Origin: Pelodera strongyloides
Taxonomy: Eukaryota; Nematoda; Chromadorea; Rhabditida; Rhabditidae
Direction of reading: 5' to 3'
NCBI GenBank assembly: GCA_036852015.1
Contig: JAANDG010000083.1
Span: 124,001 to 188,000, forward strand
DNA length: 64,000 nucleotides
Position numbers and translations under genes: made by a program. This document shows positions 1 to 10,228 of this stretch, piece by piece (position 1 is the stretch's first letter; every line of letters begins with the position of its first letter). Under the pieces are notes generated by a model, which made no database searches, was not told the DNA's origin, and saw only the letters and a list, made by a program, of their open reading frames with translations.

Positions 1-3000
1 TCATCCTTTCTCTCTTTCAGGTTAATCGGGGCATCCTTTAGACGGTCGAGTGGCCAGATCATAAACTGAAAATTCAACGTTACTATCTACTAATTATCTA
101 CTAATGATCGGCTAATTACCTTTGTTCGATGCCCCATCATTTACGCTTAGCTTTACATATGTCCCTTATCTCCCTTATTACCGTCTTGCTGTATTAACTG
201 TATTTATTTTCTTAATTATGTATGTTTGTGCGCGCCTTTTAAATTTATAAATATAAAAAGTAATAATATTAGTAATATTATTATTATGATGTAATAAATT
301 ATTTTCATTATTAGTAACAACAAACTACACAATCCATAGGTAATGCCTTAACCTGCCCTGCCAAACGTGTGATAAAACTATAAACTACTAGTGTCCCAAC
401 ACCTAATAACACATACGCTTCAGCATAAGTTGTTATGTTACTTAATAAACAAAATACCTCCAAACTCGGATCTGCCAGACAGACTCCTTCAGTCACCCAA
501 GCGATCGTCGAGCGGAGAAACAAATGCTGCAGCTCGGCTTGGATTGAAACCACAAGTCCAACGATCTAAAGAAGCCAGTTTTTTAGTTAGGCGGATTAAA
601 AATACTGGAAGAATGCATGTGTGGGGGTGAGACATGCTCGAACGCGCCCTCGTCCATGCACTCTTGATTTGCATATTGTACTCAGTCTGTCTTACACGTG
701 AAAGTATCAATACAGACGATTCACTACTCCCACACATGGTCAAATGGAGAAAAAGAGCAGTGGAAACATCACGACTACTACACTCCATTATGCACAAAAA
801 ATGTATCAGGATGAAAAGAAAGTACACATATTATAGTAATCGTACCTCCGGAACAACAGCTTTTCGGTGCATTAACACAACGGCGTCCATGATATCACAC
901 GCGCACGCACTCTTCTGAACGACGTATAATTAATTATACCAAAAATCACATTATCGGTTTCGGTTATCACTAAGACAATCATGAATCCGAAAAACAATAT
1001 GCAAAGAAAGTTGAATTACAGAATTATAATCACAAAAATTATTTAATAAATAATAAATAATAAATAAAAATACAATTCAAACAATGACCATGATTCCGAC
1101 AATTATGGACTCTATTCTCTATTAGTAGGAATGGCTAGCTCAAACACACACAAACACGTCGTAAACGTGTCACGCGTGTGTCCATTCAGCATACTGAATA
1201 AATACGCAAGATTATCCTTACTTGTCGATACATCTTCACTCAAAATAAGAATAAATTAAAATCTACATACGTCAACGACAATCTTGGCCAGATCAGCACA
1301 CATTTGCAGCCTCTCTTGATGTTTTTGTAGTTTGTATGACACATCCACCAAGGAAGATTCGGACACCATTCTACAACACACAGCTTTAAAAAAACGTGAA
1401 GAGAACAACAAACTTGAAAAAAAATCACACACAGGGAACTTATTCAATAAAACGAACACAAATTCGGCCGTGTGGCAACAACCAATTCTAGGTTTTAAGA
1501 AATTCGTAACACGAATCTCCTTTGGAGACCGTAGGCTATTTTAATTTTATTATATTTCAATTTCAATGAAACGTTGCTTCGTTGCTTGACATGGCATGGT
1601 AAATTATGATTCGATTACAAAGATAAACAGACAACGAAAAGCAATCTACAGAAAAATAAAATCAATAAACCAGAATAATAAACTTACAGTGACTGTACTT
1701 CAGTAACGTAATTCATGATCACTTCCACAACGCTGCGGCTATAAACAGGAGCACATGGATTCGAGTAGACAGCTGCAAAGAGTAAGAAGTAAAACAATTC
1801 GCGGACAAAAAATGAGCTATTCATATATCACAGCACACAAATACAAAACCCTGAAGCAGCTTCTGAGCACCAAAATATAGTACTTACGTATATTGATTTT
1901 CGTTATTACGGCTCACGTAGGTCGCTGGTTCTCTTCTCTTGTTATGGACAAGTTTGTACTATTTCTTTATAACATAGTTTAACAATCACATAGATACGTA
2001 TTTATTAGAGTGTTTAGGGCGCGTTCGAGTTGGGCGGAAAAGGGAAAAACGCGTGTCTGCGTCTCTCACTTTGCACACTCTATACATGTTTTTTTCCGTT
2101 TTTCCGCCCAACTCGAACGCGCCCTTATAATAATGAATTATGCGGGTAATATGGAAAAGCAAAGTAAATAACACTTACGATAGGTCTTTGTATAAACGGA
2201 GTAAAAGTAAGGCAGTACGGCACTAGTAAGGTAAAGTAAATAAAACAATTACGATATGTCCTTATGTAAGTGGAGTAAAAATAAGGTTAATAAGGCAGTA
2301 AGGGTAAGGTAAAAAAACTCTTACGATATGTCCTTGTATAAATGGAGTAGAGATTGAGTAGAGCCCGTCGACACACTTCAATGTAGTTACGTATTCTGGG
2401 AGGAAGAGAGGGATTGAAGGACAGAGAAATGTGAGACGAAGAATCACCCACCACACGGATTTCAGCGCTGCATAAACCCTAAAACATTAATGGTTAGGAC
2501 GAAATAGCGGCCGGTTTTTGAAACGCATAGAGAACACCATCATTCTTATGCAGCTTATGAAAATGAACATAAATTAGAATAAAAAATCGAGTCGAATTCG
2601 AGCAACTTTGCATAAATACGTAAGAATACAGCTGTCCACGACGCGTTTCAAAAACAGGCCGGTATTTCGCTTTAAATGCAGAGGAAAGCATATAAAAGAA
2701 AAATATGCAACTATACAAAGAAAAAGAGAGCAAGCAGTTATACTCGTACCTATACAAAACAGCATAATAAAGAAAACGTGCTGTACATGAAGAAAGAAAA
2801 GAAGAATATGCCTGAGAATCTTGGGCTGGGGATAAGCCACGTACCTATCTATATTTCTAACTCTATGCGCTTAGTAAACATGTCCTCCTTTACCTGACCA
2901 TAAACAAGTTTGCACCCTTCGCACCTTTCGTGCATGGAGGATTATATTAGTAAGCCGGAATAACAAATATTTACCAATTTACCTTTGAAAAGCAGATAAT

Positions 3001-3354
3001 CGAGCGAAGAGTCCGGGCCTCCTGTTCTTCATCGGAAAGATTTGATAAATCTTCGAACTGACTGTTCTCTTGAACATTGTACGGGGGATTCAACGATGAT
3101 GTGTATGCCAATAATGGAGTGTTCAGATCATTTACTGAATGTGGAAAATATAAATACTGAGTTTCGTAGAAATACATGACAAAAGCTAACAAATCAGGCT
3201 CTAAAACCATAAAAATACGGTCATTTGTTTTTATACCTATATATATATAATAAATAAATATAAACAAGAACATACTTAGCTGAAGGCGTAGCTTGCGAAC
3301 AGGATCGTCCAAGGATTTTGAAGAAACAACGGAGGAGTTCTTTAATACGGCCAT
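1..3354 (-). CDS. Gamma-tubulin complex component-like protein (5' part, runs off left edge)
   Basis: Eight phase-compatible exons can be joined: 3354-3276, 3200-2983, 2478-2325, 1772-1688, 1370-1271, 914-846, 565-458 and 65-1. They give about 292 residues from MAVLKNSSVV. I see no signal peptide or membrane segment. Residues 150-290 resemble the helical N-terminal (Grip1) domain of GCP-family proteins, which build gamma-tubulin ring complexes at microtubule-organising centres. The segment ending WVTEGVCLADPSLEFMIW matches the family pattern in which a helix with a conserved Trp is followed by a 'DP..EFFI' turn, and DIMDAVVLMHR fits the 'LL...' helix before it. The N-terminal part (SNLSDEEQEAR) is acidic and unassigned. 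This identification comes from remembered family pattern and is moderate. The exons are clearer than the name. A further small exon between 566 and 845 is possible. An acceptor-like TTTAG lies just upstream of the ATG. Confidence 0.55.
2015..2126. repeat. Hairpin element with GGGCGCGTTCGAGTTGGGCG arms
   Basis: About 30-base perfect inverted arms (at 2017-2047 and 2095-2126) flank a loop of about 50 bases. The element sits in an intron of the GCP-like gene. The outer word GGGCGCGTTC recurs in the window (reverse orientation near 640-650; near 32175), so it is probably a small non-autonomous transposable element. No coding capacity. Confidence 0.6.
2175..2355. repeat. About 73-bp tandem duplication of an exon end with its 5' splice site
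   Basis: The word TTACGATA(T/G)GTC followed by a conserved stretch of about 30 bases starts at 2175, 2249 and 2321 (spacing 74 and 72). The third copy is the 3' end of coding exon 2478-2325 of the GCP-like gene read on the minus strand. The other two lie in the intron and keep GTAAG/GTAAT donor-like words. Confidence 0.65.
2499..2676. repeat. Family A hairpin MITE (GAAATACCGGCCGG termini), copy 1
   Basis: The left end GAAATAGCGGCCGGTTTTTG and right end CCGGTATTTCGCTTTAA are inverted copies. The internal arms carry GAAACGC/GCGTTTC and TTATGCAG-type words, so the whole 178 bases can fold back. It lies in an intron of the GCP-like gene. Confidence 0.75.
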
Positions 3355-4129
3355 CACGATGAACTAAAGCATTAAGCATTAAATCAGGCAATCACAATAA
3401 ACGAAAAATACTAAATTCTTCGAATGTACGCACGAAAAAACACAGGACAGTAGGTCGAAAAGGCAATTGCGGCGCGGTGATCGCCGGGCGATATGGAAAA
3501 TAAATTCAATAATGTGCGAAATTACGGTAGGTTGTGCAGTGCGCTAACGAGGCAGATTACGGTTGTCAACACTACACGACCGTTTATTACTCGATTTTTA
3601 CGATAGTGTAAAATATCCAAAGATGTCCAAAGACATCTCGGACATCCAGAAACATCTGAAACATCCCGGACATCTATAAACATCCTGGACATCCAAAACT
3701 CATTCACATCCAGTAATGACTCAGAACAGAAGTCCATTTTTGGACATAACTAATTAAAAAATAACACAAATTGACGAAAAGTTTATTTATGAGTACATGA
3801 TTGTCGGAATGGACAAATAGACTATACACTATGTATTGTTTTTTAGTCGATCAGTCGATTTAGTCGATTTTTAGACGATTTTTAGTCGATTTAAACTGCT
3901 TCGGCTTCTTCGAAGTACCCCTCAATTAAATCGTAATTACGTTCGACGAAACCTAAAAATATACAATTTTATTTCAAACAAAATCTTTGGCGAACTGATC
4001 GATACTAAGATTATCACCATATATTATCAAAAACTACACATCATTTCTAGAAACAAAAACGACCTATAATTCGAATTAGTATAAGTCATCTATGTCCATA
4101 AAAGACATTGCTTAGGTATTTTTTCAAAC

Positions 4130-4870
4130 ACTATAGGAACAAAAATGGTACCGTTTAAGGGCGGCCGGGCCTTTTGGGCCGCGCAGCTCTCTGTGGTGCG
4201 CCCAGGGGCCGCCACGCATGCGCACACGTCCCACCGCGCGGCCCTCTCGCAAGTAGCCATCATAATTCTCCAAGTGACGAGCACGGAAGCTGTCCAAACA
4301 TCTAAATATATCTAGTTTGTTTATTGAAAGTAAAGAATCGAGCTCAGCACCTTCTATGCTAATTACTATGCTAATCAAGCGTAAGCATACAGTATTCTTC
4401 AGGCCTAACCCTACCCCAAATTCCAAATACTGAAGAAAATGTTCGAAAAACGCACCGTAAAAGCCTGGCAGATTAGGCTTAGAGTTTTAGGCCGCGGAGT
4501 TTTCATGGTAATCGGCCAGTAAGCGGTGCGCCCACTGGTAGCCGCTCACACAAATGTGAGTGAAGTTCATTCTGGAGCTGGTCGAGACGTCTAAACAAGG
4601 GTAAATTTATTATTGAAAGAAGTCGGGAGGATTGTTACAGGCACTAAAATAAAGCTTATTGTCAAATGCATGTATATTATAAGCAAATAGTCAGTAAACT
4701 TTACCTTTCAATTAGAGAGAAGTTGAAGCTGCCATGGCTGTTTAATCTTTCCTTGATAAGATCGTTTTCATTTGAGCCAAAATGGCTATCGTGTGGCAAA
4801 GTGGCAAAACTCTCACCTGGCACACTATAAACCCGGGTTCGGTTCCCGGACGGTGCACTAATAAAAGTGA
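4130..4870 (+). repeat. Dispersed GC-rich repeat, two units plus tRNA-Gly-like tail
   Basis: Two related units (about 4130-4330 and 4440-4625) share the opening TACCGT/CGCACCGT, a GGCC/GTGCGCCC core and an ending like GTCCAAACATCTAAA. The second continues through CACTAAAATAAAGCTTA to a tRNA-like end (4794-4860, GGGTTCGGTTCCCGG then GGTGCA). The same arrangement occurs at 9424-10228, so this is one repeat family with two composite copies. It is probably a tRNA-derived SINE or a composite of one. Confidence 0.55.
4794..4860 (+). pseudogene. tRNA-Gly-like pseudogene or SINE head
   Basis: GTGGCAAAGTGGCAAAACTC is an A-box-like word and GGGTTCGGTTCCCGG a perfect T arm, ending in GGTGCA. The shape matches tRNA-Gly (anticodon region CACCTGGCACA), but the 5' acceptor strand does not pair with the 3' strand. 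I therefore read it as a tRNA-derived repeat, not a working tRNA. Confidence 0.45.
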
Positions 4871-5013
4871 ATCTGGCGCTGGACTAGCATCCACACCTTG
4901 ATAAACCAGTAAATGGCTTCAGAGAGTGCAATCTACTTTCGCTCTCAAAATATATCGCTCTAGCAGGCCAATGTTCCGAGCAATACGATTCTCGGGGTTG
5001 AACAAGGGAGCAC

Positions 5014-5340
5014 CCCACGTCTCAACATATTTCTAAGCTCAAACCCATGCGACTTTCACACTCAGAAAATGCTAAAAACGCAAGATGCATCAATGCCAAT
5101 TCCTCGAGAAACAACGGTTCAAGAGGTTGAACAAAGCAGCACCCCAAGTCTCAACATATTTCTAAGCTCAAACCCATGCGACTTTCACACTCAGAAAATG
5201 CTAAAAACGCAAGATGCATCAATGCCAATTCCTCGAGAAACAACGGTTCAAGAGGTTGAACAAGGGAGCACCCCAAGTCTCAACATATTTCTAAGCTCAA
5301 ACAAATACGACGTTCACCTGCAAACAATGCCTAAAACTCA
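5014..5340 (+). repeat. 129-bp tandem repeat, about 2.5 copies
   Basis: Nearly identical units begin at about 5014, 5143 and 5272 with CTCAACATATTTCTAAGCTC. The spacing is 129 bases, a multiple of three, so the open frame 5069-5422 carries a 43-residue repeat (MLKTQDASMPIPRETTVQEV...). No splice context or known domain supports it as a gene. Confidence 0.7.
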
Positions 5341-5760
5341 AAAACTGCCTAAAACTCTGGATGGAACTGAACAAGATCAACCCAGATTTTTACATGATAC
5401 ATCGGATTCTAGACGAAATTGAGTCGTAATTCTTCCACTTATTTTTATTTTACTAATCTAGGACTGGGGTGGGCAGATCATCTTTATATCGGAAAAAAGA
5501 GCTTAAGGTTGTAGTTTTTGGTTGTTCTTAAGCTACCGTATCTCTTTTAGTTTCCCCGTCGAAACCGCAAAAAGGGAAAAATTCAATTGCGTACTTTCCG
5601 AATATGCAAAAAGTGCGCAATTCAGATTATGTAAAAAAATCTTTAGTCATTATTATGATGGCGGCCTTTGAATTTGATACCATTATACTACGGAGCTTGT
5701 GAAGAAACAAAACGCTTTTTATTTTATCATTTATAACCTAATTGGAATTTAATAAGAATT

Positions 5761-6162
5761 TTGTTGTGCGAATACAGTGCCTCTTTTCAGGAAAGGAATA
5801 GACACGAATTCGCAAACGTAGCCGGCAAACCTCTCTTCGCCTACAGTACACTGAGCGTTTTGCTGAATAAATATTGCAATCATGTTTTCCTATTTTGCAA
5901 AAATGCACGTAAATGTGTGGTACAGAATGTGCATAGCGGCTACCGGCTACAAAAAAGCGAACTTATTTATATCATTATCGATGCAAAACAGACACCGTAC
6001 CCAATGCTACAACTCGCATATTACAGTTTAAATAACAGTCAGCCGCTCAATGTATATCCTATTGGTAACAGATTCAACAAATGTACAATAGTTATTATAG
6101 GAACTAACAAAGGAGGTCATTCGAACATTTTACTCCACAATGTAGACAAAAGTTTTTTTTAA
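5761..6162 (+). other. Uncharacterised open reading frame, 133 codons, first codon TTG
   Basis: This is one of the longest frames in the window that is not made of simple repeats. The first in-frame ATG lies well inside. It encodes a mixed, non-repetitive sequence containing IDAKQTPYPMLQLAYYS and ending NVDKSFF. I recognise no domain. It may be chance in AT-rich DNA, a single-exon relic of a mobile element, or an exon of a missed gene. Confidence 0.2.
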
Positions 6163-6799
6163 AACTTCGTTTGACTGAATAAATCTTGCATTTTTTCACG
6201 ATGAGTAAAACATTCAAGTATGTTACATTGTGCATTTAAACAACGTCTCCTAGAGAAGCGTAGAGGTCAACTTAGTTTACGTATACATACATTTGAAATT
6301 CATAAAGAGCATTTCTTGTAGAACAAAAATAGGCACAAACTCAAACAAAAAACGTTACTATGCGGTATAAAAATACTTGCCGGGGTTTATAGTTACAATG
6401 AAAACTTCGAAACAGTTTAAAAGTGGTTAATGCCTTAAAGCTAGTTACATTATAGCCAACACTGCCACGGAAGAAATCTACGGGGAAGCCTAATAAGTAA
6501 TTGTGCATATGAGACCTAACATGAGCTTATATGCGAGCGAACAGGTGTTTGAAGATGGGCGTGTCAGGCATGTCATGTGGTGTGTCATGGTGTGTCAGAC
6601 TGGGAATGTTGCTAATATGCCAGAGGCTAATGAATCTCCAGATGCGGAAAACTCTAGGTCTTCATCATACGCAGATGGTATTTTGTTCAAAAAGAGAATG
6701 GTAAGTTAGCAAATTATGACTCTTTGATGCTAAGCGTGAGGAATTTAAATAATGGAAGAACCTTATCTGTTCGCGTGACTGTCTTTATTTGTGTAAAGT

Positions 6800-7070
6800 G
6801 TCAGTGCAGGAAAACTAGACTGCTGTTTTCTAATTGATTCTGAGTTCGATTCCGGCCGGTGACATTTTTGAAACCTCCACCCGGCGAGGGAATAATGAGC
6901 GATTCCCCCTGGCTCTAGCCCGAAGACGTCGAGCAATTTGTCATCAGCAACTCTTCGCCTACTGCTCAGGACCTCTGCGGAACATGTCATAATCAAACAT
7001 TGAAAATGGATTGTACCACCCTTGAATAAAGGTGCACGCTCTTGAAGCGTAAAATATTTATTTATTTATA
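6800..7070 (+). repeat. SINE-like element S, copy 1
   Basis: It has a tRNA-like B-box head (GAGTTCGATTCCGGCC), then a body shared with 52280-52535 (CCACCCGGCGAGGGAAT, AGCCCGAAGACGTCGAGCAA, GCTCAGGACC), then a tail CCTTGAATAAAGGTGCACGC followed by TTTATTTATTTATAT. The tail word also occurs alone at 18062-18110. A tRNA-like head, a conserved body and an AT-rich tail fit a SINE. Confidence 0.6.
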
Positions 7071-8019
7071 TATGTATGTTTTCGTCTGCAGTGTAACGAT
7101 TATTACAGGTTCCAGGTGACTTCAACACTATCACTGAAATATAAATATACCAAAGTGTTTGAAACATCTTACTACAGTACAGGCTAAATTATTTCATCAC
7201 ATTACTCTGAATCAGCCAACCACCAGCATGACAAACATTATTTTAGACTATGGTCTATCTGTAATAATTACAATATAGATTGAAGCTTCCAAGGGTAATT
7301 GTTGACCTACAGTTGCGCGAACCGGTGTGTTGTGCGTGCGCCGCGCAGCCCTCCACGGATCTATTTGCATTGATTTGAGTGCGCCGGCAGACACTGCACT
7401 ACAATGTTTGCGCGAACAAAAACATGCTAACAACATCACCATATAGTTTAGACATCAATATGGTTTTCACATACGATACATTTTCAATTTCATTCCTGTC
7501 ACCTGTCATTGACGAACCTTGGCGAGCAAGCCGAGTGGGTGCGGCGGACAACTCAGCACTTCATTCACAACGTTGCCACCTGTGCGCCGCAGCGTTGCTG
7601 CTTGCACGCAAATTTTCTTGTGGTCCACAGGTTTCCTGTAAAAAGGCGAAGAGCGATGAGAAAACCTGTGTGTAAAAGCGTATCCAATCCAATGCAGCTG
7701 AAGAGCCATGAAAGTTAATAACGTGTTGAATTACGGTAGATTGTGTAGTGCGCCAAAATATGAAAAAATACGGTAATTCCTTGCAGTGCGCCAAGAGGTG
7801 AAAAAGTACAGTAATTCCACTAAAAATAATCACACATGCATTTAGTTATATTAGTTTATTTCAATAAAGTACTATCCACAGAACGCCTACGGTTGATATA
7901 GAAATCCGTACTTTGTTGAACTAAATAAACTGAAGCGAAGGAAAAATTCCGCTGATTTATTTCTATTTTATTTTTGGATATTTTTTTTTTCCTAATTGTT
8001 CTTATCGTTTTCTTTGGTT

Positions 8020-8384
8020 TTTAAAGGGATCAGCTCACCTTAAATTGTGTCTGTTTTTTTTGTTTCTTTATTTTCTATAAGGGCTAATAAAAATTTAGAA
8101 TAGAAAAAGTAGTGTTGAATTTCAATACTCACGAAGATATTGGATGATAAAGTGGTGGATTGATCGGGCCGAAATGCAAAAAGAGCAATTATCCTATACA
8201 AACAAGGCAGGACAATTGCACTTTTTGCATTTCGGCCCGATCAATCCACCACTTAATCACCCAATATCTTCGTGAGTATTGAAATTCAACACTACTTTTT
8301 CTATTCCAAATTTTTACGATCCCTTATAGAAAATAAAGAAACAAAAAAAACAGACACAATTTAAGGTGAGCTGATCCCTTTAAA
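8020..8384. repeat. Family B: 365-bp near-perfect hairpin element
   Basis: It begins TTTAAAGGGATCAGCTCACC and ends with the exact inverse. The arms are about 160 bases each and almost fully complementary (AAATTGTGTCTG, GAAATTCAACACTAC, GTGGATTGATCGGGCC), with a loop of about 45 bases near 8180-8225. It carries no open frame. Its right end TTTAAA is shared with the left end of the next element. Confidence 0.85.
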
Positions 8385-8544
8385 GCGAAATAGCGGCCGG
8401 TTTTTGAAATGCATCGTATTTATGATAATTTGCTCGAATTTAGCTCGATTTTTTTTATTCTAATTTATGTTCATTTGCATATGATGCATAAGAATGCTGG
8501 TGTACTTGATGCGTTTCAAAAACCGGCCGGTATTTCGCTTTAAA
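8381..8544. repeat. Family A hairpin MITE, copy 2, abutting family B
   Basis: TTAAAGCGAAATAGCGGCC opens and GGCCGGTATTTCGCTTTAA closes the element, with complementary GAAACGCATC/GATGCGTTTC-type subterminal words and an AT-rich centre. It directly joins the right end of the family B hairpin through one shared TTTAAA. Confidence 0.85.
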
Positions 8545-9423
8545 CAATTCGATCACGGAACAGACCGAACTAATAAGGATACGCGGCACACCAAACATAT
8601 GAGGGGTACACCATATCTTTTAACTCTTTATTACAATGTAAACGCAAAATAGTTCGTTTTGCGGATGATGTGCTCGTACAGGAAAAAGTGTGACCAGCGC
8701 TAACATTCAGTGCTAACCTCCACAAGCCAATAAAAGTATGGCTATGTGAAGAACTTTAAATAATTGTTTTATTAAAAATTGATTTAGAAATCCGTACTGT
8801 GTTAATATAAAAAGTGATTGTAACATTGGAAACTAATGACACACACAAAAGTTTGCAGTAATTTTATTTATTAGTTGTGATTGCAAAAGCACAGTTTATA
8901 CAATTTTATATATTATTTGTAGATTCATTCACAGATCCACTCAAAGAGGGACTTTGTAGTGGGGAGCGCCGTAAAGGGGGTTTCACATGACGACTTGACA
9001 CGTACTCCGCGCCGACACCGCTTGGCACATGCTCTTCGACGAAACCTTAAAAAAAAAAACTTAGAAATTAATTAAAAACCGCAAAATCGTTCATGAACTA
9101 TTCGATATGCACTAATGGAAAATGCAATATTCGCTTATCTAATTCGCTGCACAGCGTAACTACTTTCAAAATAAGTGTGAAATTTTACTTCGCATTGTTG
9201 TAAGGAGACGTAAGTCTTCGGAAAATCCGCCAAAATTCACTGCAATTGTTCGCCGCATCATAAGATAAGCGCATCTTTGGAAGTAGTGTTGTTATATACT
9301 GAAAAATATTAACATCGTTTAAATACAGTACGCAACACCTCCTACAATCAGGCACATTGCTTTAAGAAACAAATATGTCCTAGGTTTCAAATGAGAAGCA
9401 ATTATAATTATTGATCGATGTTT

Positions 9424-10228
9424 AGTTACAGTATGAAAAACGCACCGTTTAGGAGTGGGGGGGGGGGGGGGTTCCGGCAAGCTCAACTCGAAGTTTTAGG
9501 CCACGCTGTACTAGACCGCGGCAGGCCAGAAAGATGTGGGCGCAGAGGTAGCAGCGCACCCAAAATAGCTCGGCTATACCATCTAAATAAGGATAATAAA
9601 GATGCACAGCCAACTAAAGAGACGAGCTAGGGGCTCACAACCTCTTACCATTCTAATTATTAATTAATAATCATAGAGTAGTTTTTTGCTCATATTTAGA
9701 GAAGGAAAAAAACTACTAAAACGCACCGTGAAACGCACCGTGAAAGAAGCTACTGGTAGACTTGAAGGTTTGGGCCGTGCGGTTATGCATAGGACGTGCG
9801 AAAGAGGTGCGCCCGGGTGTCGCCATATACGCGTGCGGGGCGCGGGCGGCCAACGAGACACTGAGCGTTCCTCGTTGAACCTTCTAGAGGCGAAGTTCGT
9901 ACGTAAGCTTGTCCAAACATCTAAACAAGGGTAGACATATTATTGAAAGAAGTAAGAATTGAGGTCGACACTAAAATTAAGCTTACTGTGTAATGTTTGT
10001 ATATTATTAGCAAATTACTTTTTCTTTTCTTCAAAAATCAATAAACTTTACCTTAGCTTGAAGTTCAGGTTGCCTCCAGAAAGAGTACCGTGTGGTTTAT
10101 AAAGTCCATTCAGCATGGCTCTTAATTCTTCTATTTTGAAGAACGTTGGTTTGGGCCATGTGGCAAAGTGGTAAAATGTTCACCTGTCACGCTAAACCCG
10201 GGTTCGGTTCCCGGACGGTGCACTTTAA
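9424..10228 (+). repeat. Dispersed GC-rich composite repeat, second copy
   Basis: Units at about 9424-9600 and 9715-9935 repeat the CGCACCGT opening and the ATCTAAA(T/C)AAGG ending of 4130-4870. The second unit is followed by the same AT-rich segment (CACTAAAATTAAGCTTACTG, CAATAAACTTTACCTT) and a tRNA-Gly-like end at 10158-10226. A run of 14 G lies at 9457-9470. Confidence 0.55.
10158..10226 (+). pseudogene. tRNA-Gly-like pseudogene or SINE head
   Basis: GTGGCAAAGTGGTAAAATGT is an A-box-like word, CACCTGTCACGC resembles the tRNA-Gly anticodon arm, and CCCGGGTTCGGTTCCCGG is a perfect T arm, followed by ACGGTGCA. The acceptor 5' strand (GGGCCAT) does not pair with the 3' strand, so this is a derived copy. 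Confidence 0.45.

Larger units (their letters stand above)
3355..8019. other. Intergenic stretch, left part: repeats only
   Basis: I find no convincing gene here. Contents include a short array around 3610-3720 (words GACATC and CATCC), a TCGATTTTTAGTCGATT simple repeat (3846-3892), GC-rich dispersed repeat units (4130-4870), a 129-bp tandem repeat (about 5014-5300), one uncharacterised 133-codon open frame (5761-6162), a SINE-like element (6800-7070) and GC-rich islands at about 7300-7400 and 7510-7690. Confidence 0.6.

Noticed and set aside
566..845. Extra GCP-like exon CSSRDVSTALFLHLTMCG between exons 914-846 and 565-458
   Set aside because: It has a weak acceptor (ATGGAG) and there is no need for it, since the flanking exons join in phase 0. 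It is left as a possibility only.
4794..10226. Tandem and spaced repeats as a CRISPR array
   Set aside because: The sequence is eukaryotic, repeats are irregular in spacing, and there are no cas genes.
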